Shown one piece after another: positions 1-6,298 of a stretch of 8,974 bases of DNA. Source of the stretch: Deltaproteobacteria bacterium (lineage in GTDB: Bacteria; Myxococcota; Polyangia; Haliangiales; Haliangiaceae); NCBI GenBank assembly GCA_018262455.1, contig JAGSPR010000283.1:1-8974 (forward strand). The letters are read 5' to 3'. The first letter of the stretch is position 1; each line of letters begins with the position of its first letter. The position numbers and the translations under genes were made by a program. Below the pieces are notes generated by a model. The model ran no database searches and had not been told where the DNA came from. It worked only from the letters and a program-made list of their open reading frames with translations.

Positions 1-1
1 G

Positions 2-22
2 CGCGTGGTCATCCGCCGCTGA
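2..22 (+). CDS. Possible 3' end of an upstream gene
   Basis: The first bases can be read as six codons (Arg-Val-Val-Ile-Arg-Arg) followed by TGA at 20-22. The hexamer-repeat block starts soon after, so a gene ending here is plausible. Nothing about its product can be said from six residues, and the reading could be chance. Confidence 0.2.
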   Translation, partial: RVVIRR

Positions 23-47
23 CCCAAGCGCTCGGCACGGTTGATCC

Positions 48-99
48 GGCGTAAGCGTAAACGTCGGCGTAAGCGTAAGCGGATCCCCGGATTCGCTTA
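48..99. repeat. Hexamer-repeat block with hairpin, left of the IS
   Basis: The 13-mer GGCGTAAGCGTAA occurs at 48-60 and again at 66-78, 18 bases apart. It is followed by an inverted repeat in which TAAGCGGATCC (76-86) pairs with GGATTCGCTTA (89-99) at 10 of 11 positions around a 2-base centre. The block ends exactly where the insertion sequence begins (100). The 16-mer GGCGTAAGCGTAAGCG at 66-81 recurs identically at 1315-1330 on the other side of the IS. It looks like a degenerate GTAAGC-type intergenic repeat and is non-coding; the Ala-Tyr-rich reading on the minus strand is an artefact of the hexamer periodicity. Confidence 0.7.
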
Positions 100-125
100 T
101 GGGCTTGCCCGTCCTTCGTGGACAC
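100..125 (+). repeat. Left terminal inverted repeat of the IS
   Basis: Begins TGGGCTTGCCCG and ends GTGGACAC. It matches the reverse complement of 1287-1312 at 22 of 26 positions, with the mismatches grouped in the middle. If the symmetric TA on each side is counted, the match is 24 of 28. Confidence 0.88.
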
Positions 126-162
126 CTCTCTGAGGCAGTCAGCTGCCAGAATGGGGTGACCG

Positions 163-444
163 ATGGTGAAGCGACGGCGAAAGTTCACGAAGGAGTACAA
201 GCGCGAGGTGGTCAGGCTCGTCCGCAGCAGCGGCAAGGGCGTGACGGCCATGTCCCGCGAGCTCGGGATTGGGCTGACGGTGTTGCGCGGTTGGCTCGAG
301 ATGGTCGAGGCCGAGGAGAAGACGGGCTTGACCGGAGACGAGCTCGAGGAGCTCAAGCAGCTGCGGAAGGACAAGGCGCGGCTGGAGATGGAGGTCGAGA
401 TCTTGGGAAAAGCGACGGCGTTCTTCGCCAAGCGAAACCAGTGA
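163..444 (+). CDS. IS3-family transposase OrfA (HTH protein)
   Basis: This 93-residue protein is the DNA-binding subunit that recognises the IS ends. The N-terminal part (about residues 6-45, with FTKEYKREVVRLV and an ELGIGLTVLRGW segment) is a helix-turn-helix of the HTH_Tnp_1 type. The C-terminal part (about 55-85) is a charged leucine-heptad coiled coil ending EILGKATAFFAK, the hallmark OrfA tail. The ATG at 163 has a GGGGTGA ribosome-binding sequence just upstream. Its stop (442-444) overlaps the GTG start of orfB as GTGA. In IS3 elements free OrfA usually acts as a regulator and the OrfAB fusion is the active transposase; that role is family knowledge. Confidence 0.92.
   Translation: MVKRRRKFTKEYKREVVRLVRSSGKGVTAMSRELGIGLTVLRGWLEMVEAEEKTGLTGDELEELKQLRKDKARLEMEVEILGKATAFFAKRNQ
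405..413 (+). promoter_or_regulatory. Programmed -1 frameshift site (A_AAA_G)
   Basis: In the orfA frame the bases read GGA AAA GCG, giving an A_AAA_G slippery run at 408-412. orfB is open in the -1 frame through this point, so a one-base slip back would join 83 OrfA codons to 290 downstream codons, giving a fusion of about 373 residues. A_AAA_G is a standard IS3-family slippery motif. I did not identify a downstream stimulatory structure. Confidence 0.75.
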
Positions 445-1283
445 GGTTCGCGTGGATCGAGGCGGAGAACGCCCACTACCCGGTGGCGGTGCTTTGCAAG
501 GTGCTGCGGGTGACGACGAGCGGCTACTACGCGTGGTGCGGTCGAGAAGAAAGCGAGACGGCCAAAGAGAATCGGCGTCTGGCCGTCGAGGTCGCGGCCA
601 CTTTCAAGCAGTTCAAGGGTCGGTACGGTAGTCCGCGGCTCCACCGCGAGCTGCGCGTGTGCCGTCATCGAGTTGCGCGGCTCATGCGCGAGCAGCGGCT
701 CTGCGCCCGTTCTCGTCGACGATTCTGCAAGACCACGAACTCGAACCACGACTGGAAGACGCCGAAGAATCTCCTCGGCCGCAACTTCGAGGTGCCGGAG
801 CCCGACCGCGTGTGGGCTGGCGACGTGACGTACCTCCCGACGCGCGAGGGCTGGCTCTACCTCGCCGTGCTGCTCGACTTGTACTCGCGCAAGGTCGTCG
901 GCTGGGCGATGTCCGAGCGCAACGACGAGGAGCTGACCCTGGCCGCGTTGCGCGTGGCGCTCGACCAGCGCCAGCCTGACCCGGGCCTGATCCACCACAG
1001 CGACCGCGGCACGACCTACGCTTCGGGCACGTACCAGGACGTCCTCGAGCAGAACGAGATCATCGGCAGCATGAGTCGCAAGGGCGACTGCTGGGACAAC
1101 GCGGTCGTCGAGAGCTTCTTCAGCACGCTCGACATCGAGTGCGGCAACCAGCAGGTGTTCTCGTCGCGAGCGACCGCGCGACGCGAGGTCGCCGAGTACA
1201 TCCTGGGCTTCTACAACCCGACGCGGCTACACTCGTACCTGGGCTACATGAGCCCGATGGAGTTCGAGCGTGCAGCCGCATAA
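441..1283 (+). CDS. IS3-family transposase OrfB (DDE integrase core)
   Basis: This is the catalytic half of the transposase: 280 residues from the GTG at 441, or made as an OrfAB fusion by the -1 slip near 408-412. The start RFAWIEAENAHYPVAVLC is the usual OrfB opening. An HTH_21-like segment lies at about 42-95 and the rve integrase core at about 120-275. The catalytic triad is visible: D128 in WAGDVTYLP, D188 in HHSDRG, E224 in DNAVVESFF, followed by the YNPTRLHSYLGYMSP C-terminus. The GTG overlaps the orfA stop, so coupled re-initiation is possible. Between HREL and CRHRVARLM the protein looks a few residues shorter than usual for the family, possibly a small in-frame deletion. No frameshift or internal stop is seen. 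Confidence 0.93.
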   Translation: MRFAWIEAENAHYPVAVLCKVLRVTTSGYYAWCGREESETAKENRRLAVEVAATFKQFKGRYGSPRLHRELRVCRHRVARLMREQRLCARSRRRFCKTTNSNHDWKTPKNLLGRNFEVPEPDRVWAGDVTYLPTREGWLYLAVLLDLYSRKVVGWAMSERNDEELTLAALRVALDQRQPDPGLIHHSDRGTTYASGTYQDVLEQNEIIGSMSRKGDCWDNAVVESFFSTLDIECGNQQVFSSRATARREVAEYILGFYNPTRLHSYLGYMSPMEFERAAA

Positions 1284-1286
1284 ACC

Positions 1287-1312
1287 GTGTCCACGGAATG
1301 CGGGCAAGCCCA
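1287..1312 (-). repeat. Right terminal inverted repeat of the IS
   Basis: Begins GTGTCCAC and ends CGGGCAAGCCCA, the mirror of the left end with four central mismatches. It starts 3 bases after the transposase stop codon, a spacing typical of compact IS3-family elements. Confidence 0.88.
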
Positions 1313-1314
1313 TA

Positions 1315-1369
1315 GGCGTAAGCGTAAGCGTCAGCGAATTGGCTGATCCGCTTACGTCTACGCATACGC
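1315..1369. repeat. Hexamer-repeat palindrome, right of the IS
   Basis: An imperfect palindrome with two 24-base arms (1316-1339 and 1346-1369) around a 6-base TGGCTG loop; 19 of 24 positions pair. The left arm starts with two GCGTAA units and the right arm contains CGCTTACG and CGCATACGC. The first 16 bases (1315-1330) are identical to 66-81 on the other side of the IS, so both flanks belong to the same repeat class. It lies upstream of the plus-strand gene at 1467 and could fold as a stem-loop. The Ser-Val-Ser-Val readings across it are periodicity artefacts. Confidence 0.7.
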
Positions 1370-1466
1370 TCTCAGTTCGGGCCCTCCGGGGATCTGGTCA
1401 GTTCGGCCCCCGTGAGGTCGCTGATGGGAGACGCAGCGGAGGCGCGGCAGATGTTATGTACCGGAC
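1370..1466 (+). promoter_or_regulatory. Upstream region of the metallo-hydrolase gene
   Basis: About 100 non-coding bases between the repeat and the ATG at 1467. It must carry the transcription start of the plus-strand run unless that comes from the IS or further left. The nonamer TCAGTTCGG occurs twice (1372-1380 and 1398-1406), 26 bases apart. No convincing -35/-10 pair and only a weak ribosome-binding site are visible. Confidence 0.3.
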
Positions 1467-2291
1467 ATGCGTATCTGGTTCTGTTCGCTCGCGCTGCTCG
1501 CAGGGTTCCACGTTGCCATCGCCGCGCCCCAGGCCGCGCAGGTCGCCGGCAAGCCGGCCGCGGCAAAGACGACGGTGACCTGGTTCGGTCACGCCGCGTT
1601 TCGCATCGAGACCCCGAACGGCAAGACCTTGCTCGTCGATCCGTGGATCACCAACCCATCGAACCCGACGGGCGCGCAGGACGTCAAGTCCGTCAAGGCT
1701 GACCTGATCCTGGTCACCCACGGTCACTCCGATCACGTCGGCGATGCGACTGACATCGCGAAGCGCACCAAGGCGAAGCTCGTCGCGACGTTCGATCTCG
1801 GCGGCGCGATGGTCGCGGCCGGCTTCCCCAAGGAGCTGTACGGCATGGACACAGGCGGCAACTTCGGCGGCACGATGCACCTGCTCGACGACGAGGTCGC
1901 GATCACGTTCGTCCCCGCCGTCCATAGCTCTGCGCTGGGCGATGACAAGAAGACCTTCGGCGGCAACCCTGGCGGCTTCGTCATCGCGATCAAGAACGGC
2001 CCGACCCTCTATCACACCGGTGACACCGACGTGTTCGGCGACATGGCGATGATCAGCAAGTTCGCCAAGATCGACCTCATGCTCGCCTGCATCGGCGGCC
2101 ACTTCACGATGGATCCAGATCGCGCGGCCGAGGCGGTGCGCCTCGTGAAGCCCAAGCAGGTCGCCGGCATGCACTTCGGGACGTTCCCGATCCTGACCGG
2201 CACACCCGACGCGTTCGGCAAGGCCCTGAAGAAGGCGAATGTCGGAGCCAAGCTCGTCGAGCTCGGGATCAACAAGCCGATCGTGTTGTAG
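1467..2291 (+). CDS. Exported metal-dependent hydrolase, MBL fold, UlaG/UPF0173-like
   Basis: A 274-residue protein. Residues 1-20 (MRIWFCSLALLAGFHVAIAA) form a probable Sec signal peptide with no lipobox, so the mature enzyme should be periplasmic or secreted. The metallo-beta-lactamase core begins TVTWFGHAAFRI with LLVDPWI at 55-61. The metal motif THGHSDHVGD gives H85, H87, D89 and H90; further candidate ligands are H153 (AVHSS), D186 (HTGDTD) and H236 (GMHFGTFP). The GGHFTMDP segment at 210-217 matches the UPF0173/UlaG-like branch, which includes L-ascorbate-6-phosphate lactonase. The substrate here is unknown and lactonase activity should not be assumed. The odd point is the signal peptide, since family members are generally cytoplasmic. 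It is the first gene of the plus-strand run; the next begins 46 bases later. Confidence 0.87.
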   Translation: MRIWFCSLALLAGFHVAIAAPQAAQVAGKPAAAKTTVTWFGHAAFRIETPNGKTLLVDPWITNPSNPTGAQDVKSVKADLILVTHGHSDHVGDATDIAKRTKAKLVATFDLGGAMVAAGFPKELYGMDTGGNFGGTMHLLDDEVAITFVPAVHSSALGDDKKTFGGNPGGFVIAIKNGPTLYHTGDTDVFGDMAMISKFAKIDLMLACIGGHFTMDPDRAAEAVRLVKPKQVAGMHFGTFPILTGTPDAFGKALKKANVGAKLVELGINKPIVL

Positions 2292-2310
2292 CAGCCGGCC
2301 TTGGCCGCGA

Positions 2311-2326
2311 GCCCCCACATGGGGGT
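2311..2326. repeat. C5-ACAT-G5 hairpin in the gene gap
   Basis: CCCCC at 2312-2316 pairs with GGGGG at 2321-2325 around a 4-base loop, 20 bases after the hydrolase stop and 12 before the next GTG start. There is no T-run, so it does not look like an intrinsic terminator. Its setting CGCGAGCCCCCACATGGGGG resembles the hairpin at 8142-8155. Confidence 0.45.
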
Positions 2327-2337
2327 AGCCTCGGGGC

Positions 2338-2916
2338 GTGCTCACCGAGACCGCGGCCCGCTGGGTGCTCGTGCTCCACACCGCGTTCGGGGTCGCGGCG
2401 GTCGGCGCGGCGACTCACCTCGTCCTGTGGCTGCGCGGCTACCTGCGCGGCAACTACGCGCGGCACCGGGCGGTCCGCCGGTTCGCGTGGATCTCGCTGG
2501 CGCTGCACGCCTCCGCGTTCGTCGCCGGCAACGTGATGTATCCGACGTACAAGGTCGAGGTCCGCGCGGCGTACCTCGAGAATGCGGGAGCGATCATCAG
2601 CCGCCACAACCTCGAGCGCCACGAGCTCGACAAGATCGCCGCGCGCGAGCACACCACGGCGTTCGAGCCCGAGCCGGCCGGCGACGTCGTCAAGCAGGCC
2701 GCGAAGGCCGCGCGATGGTTCGACGTCAAGGAGCACTGGATCGCGCTGGGGCTGATCGCCTCGGCGGCGCTGGTCCTCGCCCTCGCGTTCTGGGATCCGA
2801 GGCGCGACGGACCGGCGCTCGCGCCGATCGTGCTGGGGCTGGCCGTGGTGATCGCGGGCACGGTGTGGTTCGGCGCGATCGTCGGCGTGCTCACGGCGTC
2901 GTGGCGGGCCGTGTAG
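2338..2916 (+). CDS. Four-helix inner-membrane protein, unknown function
   Basis: I do not recognise a named family for this 192-residue protein. Four hydrophobic segments are visible: about 8-32, 48-68, 133-152 and 160-186. Between the second and third lies a polar loop of about 65 residues (YPTYKVEVRAAYLEN onward) rich in charged residues and His. Several histidines lie in or at the edge of helices (H14 and H27 in the first, H57 in the second, H133 at the start of the third), an arrangement compatible with heme or metal binding, but that is inference only. The GTG start at 2338 is supported by the hydrophobic N-terminus immediately downstream and by a G-rich stretch (TCGGGG) just before it. 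The TonB-dependent receptor follows 21 bases after the stop, so co-transcription is likely. Confidence 0.75.
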   Translation: MLTETAARWVLVLHTAFGVAAVGAATHLVLWLRGYLRGNYARHRAVRRFAWISLALHASAFVAGNVMYPTYKVEVRAAYLENAGAIISRHNLERHELDKIAAREHTTAFEPEPAGDVVKQAAKAARWFDVKEHWIALGLIASAALVLALAFWDPRRDGPALAPIVLGLAVVIAGTVWFGAIVGVLTASWRAV

Positions 2917-2937
2917 CGAGCCTGTAGCATCAGAACC

Positions 2938-5208
2938 ATGCGCTGGGCCGTGATCGTCGGCGCCATTGTGGCGAGCGCGACGCGTGGCGGGCTGGCCCAT
3001 GCCGAGCGCGAGGTCACCGGACAGATCGTCGACGACGCGACGAACGAGCCGGTCGTCGGCGCGCTGGTCGCGGTCGGGCCGAACGAAGCGGGCTCCGATG
3101 ATGCCGGCCGGTTCACCATCGACGACCTGCCATTTGGCCGGCTCGAGGTCGTGGTGATCGCGGATGGCTATCGCGCCTACTTCGGGTCGACCCGGGTCGG
3201 CGGCAGCCTCGCGATCCGGCTCGCCGCGGAATCCGGTGCCGGAGAGGTCATCCGGGTGAGTGGCCGGATGCCGAGCGGCCCTCCCCTGCATCTCGACACC
3301 ACCGAGATCCGCAACCTCCCGGGCGCCGGCAACGATGCGCTGCGCGCGCTCCAGAGCCTGCCGGGTGTCGCGCGCACGCCGTTCGGTCTCGGTGGCCTTG
3401 CGCTGCGCGGCACCGCCCCACGCGATACCAAGGTCTACCTCGACGGGATCGAGGTGCCACTGCTCTATCATTTCGGCGGCATCGCCTCGTTCCTGCCCAC
3501 GGCCGCGGTCGATGATCTCGCGCTGGAGCCCGGCGGCGCGAGCGTGCGGTACGGTCGAGGCCTCGGCGGGGTCGCCACGGTCACCTCGCGCACGGGCCGC
3601 CGCGATCGCTGGCGCGCGGGAGGCGAGATCAGCCTGATCCACGCGGCCGCGGTGGCCGAGGGGCCGGGGCCACTGCGAGGGAGCTGGTTGATCGGCGCCC
3701 GGCGTTCGTACTTCGACGCGATCGAGGAGGCCGCGAACCTCGATCTCGCGCTCGCGCCTCGGTACGGCGATGCCCAGCTGCGCTGGGAGTCCGGCGACGG
3801 CAGCTGGATGGCGATCCTGTTTGGCTCCGACGACAAGCTGCGCTTGCTCCACGATCCGTCCGACACCAGCAGCGGCGGCGTCAACACCAGCAACGTCAAG
3901 AGCTTCGAGTACACGTCGCGGTTTGCGCGGCTCGGCGTCCGCTATCGCGCGGTCCACGGCGCGACCCAGCTCACGATCTTGCCGTCGGTCGGGATCGATG
4001 ACGTCAACGGCCGCGCGAATCACAACGACCTCGACAAGGGCCTGCATCGCACCACGATCCCGTTCAACCTCCGCGCCGACGTCGCGACCCCGCTCGTCGG
4101 CGGCACCCTGCTCGTCGGGGTCGACGGCGGCTCGTCGCGGCACACCTACCGCATGCTCAACACGCCGCCGCCGAATCCCACCAACCTCGCGCCCGACATG
4201 GTCGTCGAGCGCTCGCTGACGCGGTGGACCGCGGACCTCGGCGCGTTCCTCGAGCAATCGTGGTTCTTCTTGCACGACCGGCTCGAGGTTCGTCCCGGCG
4301 TCCGCGGCGACCATTTCGGGCTCTCCGATCAGTGGACCCTCGATCCTCGGATCTCGATCCACGAGCGCTTGCCCCACGGCATCGAGCTCACGCAGTCGGC
4401 GGGCATCTATCACGAGCCGCCGCTGATCACCGACCTCGATCCGATCTTCGGAACCCGCCGGATGCTCGGGTCGAAGGCAACCCAGCTCGCGGTCGGCATC
4501 AAGGCGACCATCGGCGATGACAAGGAGCTCGGCGCCACCGCGTATTACCAGGATCTCGGGCAGCTCCCGGTCGACGCGGTGAGCGCGGCGACGCCGATCT
4601 CCGCCAACGGCAGCAGCGACTCCGGCGGAGTGCTCGGGATCAGCCGCGAGCTGGTCGATTCGCAGTTTGGCTCGTACAGCTATCGTGAAGCGATCGGCAA
4701 CGGCCACGCCTACGGGATCGAGCTGATCGGGCGGCGCAACACAGGTCGATGGACCGGATGGATCGCGTACACGTACGGGCGGTCGCTGCGGCAGAATCCC
4801 GTGCACGGTGACGACTACTACCCGTACGTGCTCGATCAGCCCCACACCCTGACCGTGCTCGCGACCACCGCGCTACCGCGTCACTGGCGGATCGGCGGTC
4901 GGTTCCGTTACGCGACTGGAAACCCGTTCACGCCGGTCGCTGGCACGTTCCTGGAAGCCGACGGCGACTTCGTCGCGATCGACGGTCCACTGCTGTCCGA
5001 GCGGCTGCCCGCGTTCTACCAGCTCGACCTCCGGCTCGATCACGCCTGGCGTCGCCCGTGGGGCATCCTGAACCTCTACCTCGACGTCCAGAACGTCACC
5101 AATCGCCACAACGCCGAGGGCGTCACCTACAACGACGACTACTCGGTACGCACGTACACGACCGGCCTGCCGGTGTTTCCTTCGATCGGCGTCGAGTACA
5201 TCCCGTAG
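2938..5208 (+). CDS. TonB-dependent outer-membrane receptor with CarboxypepD-reg-like domain
   Basis: A 756-residue outer-membrane transporter expected to import a ligand using energy from the TonB-ExbB-ExbD complex, none of which is encoded here. A signal peptide (about 1-22, ending LAHA) is followed by a carboxypeptidase-regulatory-like Ig-type domain at about 24-96 (EVTGQIVDDATNEPVVGALV, DDAGRFTIDDLPFG). EVIRVSG near 103-109 may be the TonB-box region. The plug follows at about 114-218 (NLPGAGNDALRALQSLPGV, LRGTAPRDTKVYLDGIEVP, YHFGG, EPGGASVRYGRGLGGV), then a long barrel with alternating strands to the end. The last residues, VEYIP, lack a terminal aromatic. The substrate is unknown. Plug-and-regulatory-domain receptors are numerous in Myxococcota and Bacteroidota. 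It sits 21 bases after the four-helix protein and 23 before the lipoprotein. Confidence 0.9.
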   Translation: MRWAVIVGAIVASATRGGLAHAEREVTGQIVDDATNEPVVGALVAVGPNEAGSDDAGRFTIDDLPFGRLEVVVIADGYRAYFGSTRVGGSLAIRLAAESGAGEVIRVSGRMPSGPPLHLDTTEIRNLPGAGNDALRALQSLPGVARTPFGLGGLALRGTAPRDTKVYLDGIEVPLLYHFGGIASFLPTAAVDDLALEPGGASVRYGRGLGGVATVTSRTGRRDRWRAGGEISLIHAAAVAEGPGPLRGSWLIGARRSYFDAIEEAANLDLALAPRYGDAQLRWESGDGSWMAILFGSDDKLRLLHDPSDTSSGGVNTSNVKSFEYTSRFARLGVRYRAVHGATQLTILPSVGIDDVNGRANHNDLDKGLHRTTIPFNLRADVATPLVGGTLLVGVDGGSSRHTYRMLNTPPPNPTNLAPDMVVERSLTRWTADLGAFLEQSWFFLHDRLEVRPGVRGDHFGLSDQWTLDPRISIHERLPHGIELTQSAGIYHEPPLITDLDPIFGTRRMLGSKATQLAVGIKATIGDDKELGATAYYQDLGQLPVDAVSAATPISANGSSDSGGVLGISRELVDSQFGSYSYREAIGNGHAYGIELIGRRNTGRWTGWIAYTYGRSLRQNPVHGDDYYPYVLDQPHTLTVLATTALPRHWRIGGRFRYATGNPFTPVAGTFLEADGDFVAIDGPLLSERLPAFYQLDLRLDHAWRRPWGILNLYLDVQNVTNRHNAEGVTYNDDYSVRTYTTGLPVFPSIGVEYIP

Positions 5209-5231
5209 CGGAGTCGTGTTACGACCCGCGG

Positions 5232-5507
5232 ATGACGACACTGAAGAAGCTGGCACTCGGGCTCGTGATCGTGACCGCCGCGTGTAGCGGCCCGAAGGCG
5301 AAGCCGTCGAGCACGATCGTGAACGAAGGCTCGGACACGCCCGAGAGCTGCTGCTGCAAGTCCAACCCGCTCACCAGCGAAGACGGCAAGCCGGTGTTCG
5401 AGCAGGCCAACCGCATGGAGTGCTCGTCGAAGCAGGGCGAGTGCGTGGGCGAGGTGCAGTGCCAACCGCAGGCGCCGACCGAGCCGACGCCGACGCCGAC
5501 GCCGTAG
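5232..5507 (+). CDS. Small cysteine-rich lipoprotein
   Basis: A 91-residue protein starting at ATG 5232, chosen because it gives a clean lipoprotein signal (MTTLKKLALGLVIVTAAC); upstream in-frame codons belong to the overlapping receptor gene. C18 is the probable lipidated cysteine, although Thr at -3 is not the strongest lipobox. The mature part has six more cysteines: a Cys-Cys-Cys run at 40-42, then C64, C71 and C77 within the segment RMECSSKQGECVGEVQC. The C-terminus is a PTEPTPTPTP tail encoded by a short GACGCC repeat. The even number of cysteines suggests disulfides or metal binding. The function is unknown. It lies 23 bases after the receptor gene and ends 20 bases from the convergent minus-strand operon. 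Confidence 0.8.
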   Translation: MTTLKKLALGLVIVTAACSGPKAKPSSTIVNEGSDTPESCCCKSNPLTSEDGKPVFEQANRMECSSKQGECVGEVQCQPQAPTEPTPTPTP

Positions 5508-5527
5508 CCCTGGCCCTGGCCGGCGGC

Positions 5528-6262
5528 TTACCAGGTAACGGACATGCTGGACTGAAACAGCATCGAACGATCGATCACGCGATCGGCTGGCATCATCGGT
5601 GCCGGTCGGCATTCGGCGCCGCGACACACCGACGCCGGCTCCGACTGGTGTGGCGCGAGCGCGACGCGCCAGCCAAGGAACCAACCCACCCGGCGCGGGA
5701 AGCCGATCGGCTCCTGGAGCCGATGATCGAGCATGATCCCGAACCCAGCCTGCGCTTCGACCCGCTTGGTATCTTCGGGAACGATCCGGCTCGGCTCTTC
5801 GGACCCGGGCCGGTACCAGTCGTTCCACGCGACCACCGCCCCGCCTTCGACGTAGACCGCGAGCATCGAGTTGCCACCGACCACGGTCGAGCCGAGCCGG
5901 AGCACGTCGAACCGGGTGACCACCCCGAGGCGCTGGCCATCGCCGAGCGGGAGGTTCGACGGCCCCTTCGCCGACAGCTCCAGGTAGCTATATTCGGCTT
6001 CGAGCGCGAGTCGGCCCCAGCGCTGGCCCATCGCCGCGGTCAGGCCGAGCGCGAGCACATCGAGCCGCTCGTTGTAGAGGAAGCCGACCGCAGTCCCGAG
6101 CCTGGCCGTGCTCCCGGAGGTGTGGTGCGGCGCCAGCGGGTCCTCGACGTAGTCCCCGCGCTCGTGAGGCCGATCGGCCCACGCGACCGCGGGGCCTGTG
6201 AATCCCAGGCACACGACCGCTACCATCCAGCCCGGAAACACGTGGAAGTTCCTCACTTGCAC
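5528..6262 (-). CDS. Outer-membrane beta-barrel-like protein
   Basis: A 244-residue hypothetical protein. A hydrophobic signal segment lies at about 13-29, ending AVAWA before DRPHERG. The rest shows alternating amphipathic strands (TARLGTAVGFLYN, RLALEAEYSYLEL, SMLAVYVEGGAVVAW, VGWFLGWRVALA) and ends SSMSVTW with a terminal tryptophan, the usual outer-membrane barrel signature. Two cysteines in SVCRGAEC probably close a surface loop. The start is uncertain: GTG at 6262 is the longest, GTG at 6241 has a GAGGAA stretch upstream, and ATG at 6226 would begin directly at the hydrophobic core. It lies about 36 bases downstream of aroE in the same direction and is the last gene of the minus-strand operon. 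The function is not recognised. Confidence 0.72.
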   Translation of the reverse strand: MQVRNFHVFPGWMVAVVCLGFTGPAVAWADRPHERGDYVEDPLAPHHTSGSTARLGTAVGFLYNERLDVLALGLTAAMGQRWGRLALEAEYSYLELSAKGPSNLPLGDGQRLGVVTRFDVLRLGSTVVGGNSMLAVYVEGGAVVAWNDWYRPGSEEPSRIVPEDTKRVEAQAGFGIMLDHRLQEPIGFPRRVGWFLGWRVALAPHQSEPASVCRGAECRPAPMMPADRVIDRSMLFQSSMSVTW

Positions 6263-6298
6263 CTCGTCCGTTACCGCGTGGGCCGCACAGAATGCAGA

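Larger units (their letters stand above)
100..1312 (+). mobile_element. IS3-family insertion sequence, complete, 1213 bp
   Basis: The element has terminal inverted repeats, starts with TG and ends with CA as IS3-family elements do, and carries the two-ORF orfA/orfB arrangement with a frameshift signal and a DDE transposase. Its length of about 1.2 kb is normal for the family. It sits between two hexamer-repeat palindromes. The only flanking match is a 2-bp TA (98-99 and 1313-1314). The 3-bp flanks TTA and TAG differ, so the usual 3-4 bp target duplication is not clear. The subgroup was not assigned; the orfA and orfB starts resemble the IS3/IS51-like branch. Confidence 0.9.

Noticed and set aside
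99..440. N-terminal extension of the orfB frame from ATG 99
   Set aside because: This part overlies the inverted repeat and orfA in a shifted frame and lacks family features; OrfB homology begins only around 411-441.
9..998. Minus-strand frame with Ala-Tyr repeats (YAYADVYAYA)
   Set aside because: The repeat comes from the GTAAGC hexamers, and the remainder is antisense to the transposase genes.
1270..1578. Plus-strand frame with Ser-Val repeats
   Set aside because: It crosses the IS end, the palindrome and the start of the hydrolase gene in the wrong frame; the repeat is due to hexamer periodicity.
2269..4845. Open reading frame of 858 codons on the minus strand
   Set aside because: It is antisense to the hydrolase end, four-helix protein and receptor genes, is rich in Arg, Asp, Glu and His without any recognisable domain, and is what GC-rich codon bias produces opposite real genes.
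5481..5504. GACGCC microrepeat at the end of the lipoprotein gene
   Set aside because: It simply encodes the Pro-Thr tail and is too short to count as a separate repeat element.
5508..5527. Bidirectional terminator between the convergent genes
   Set aside because: The gap has GGCC repeats and short complementary ends, but no stable long stem and no T-run on either strand, so I would not call a terminator.
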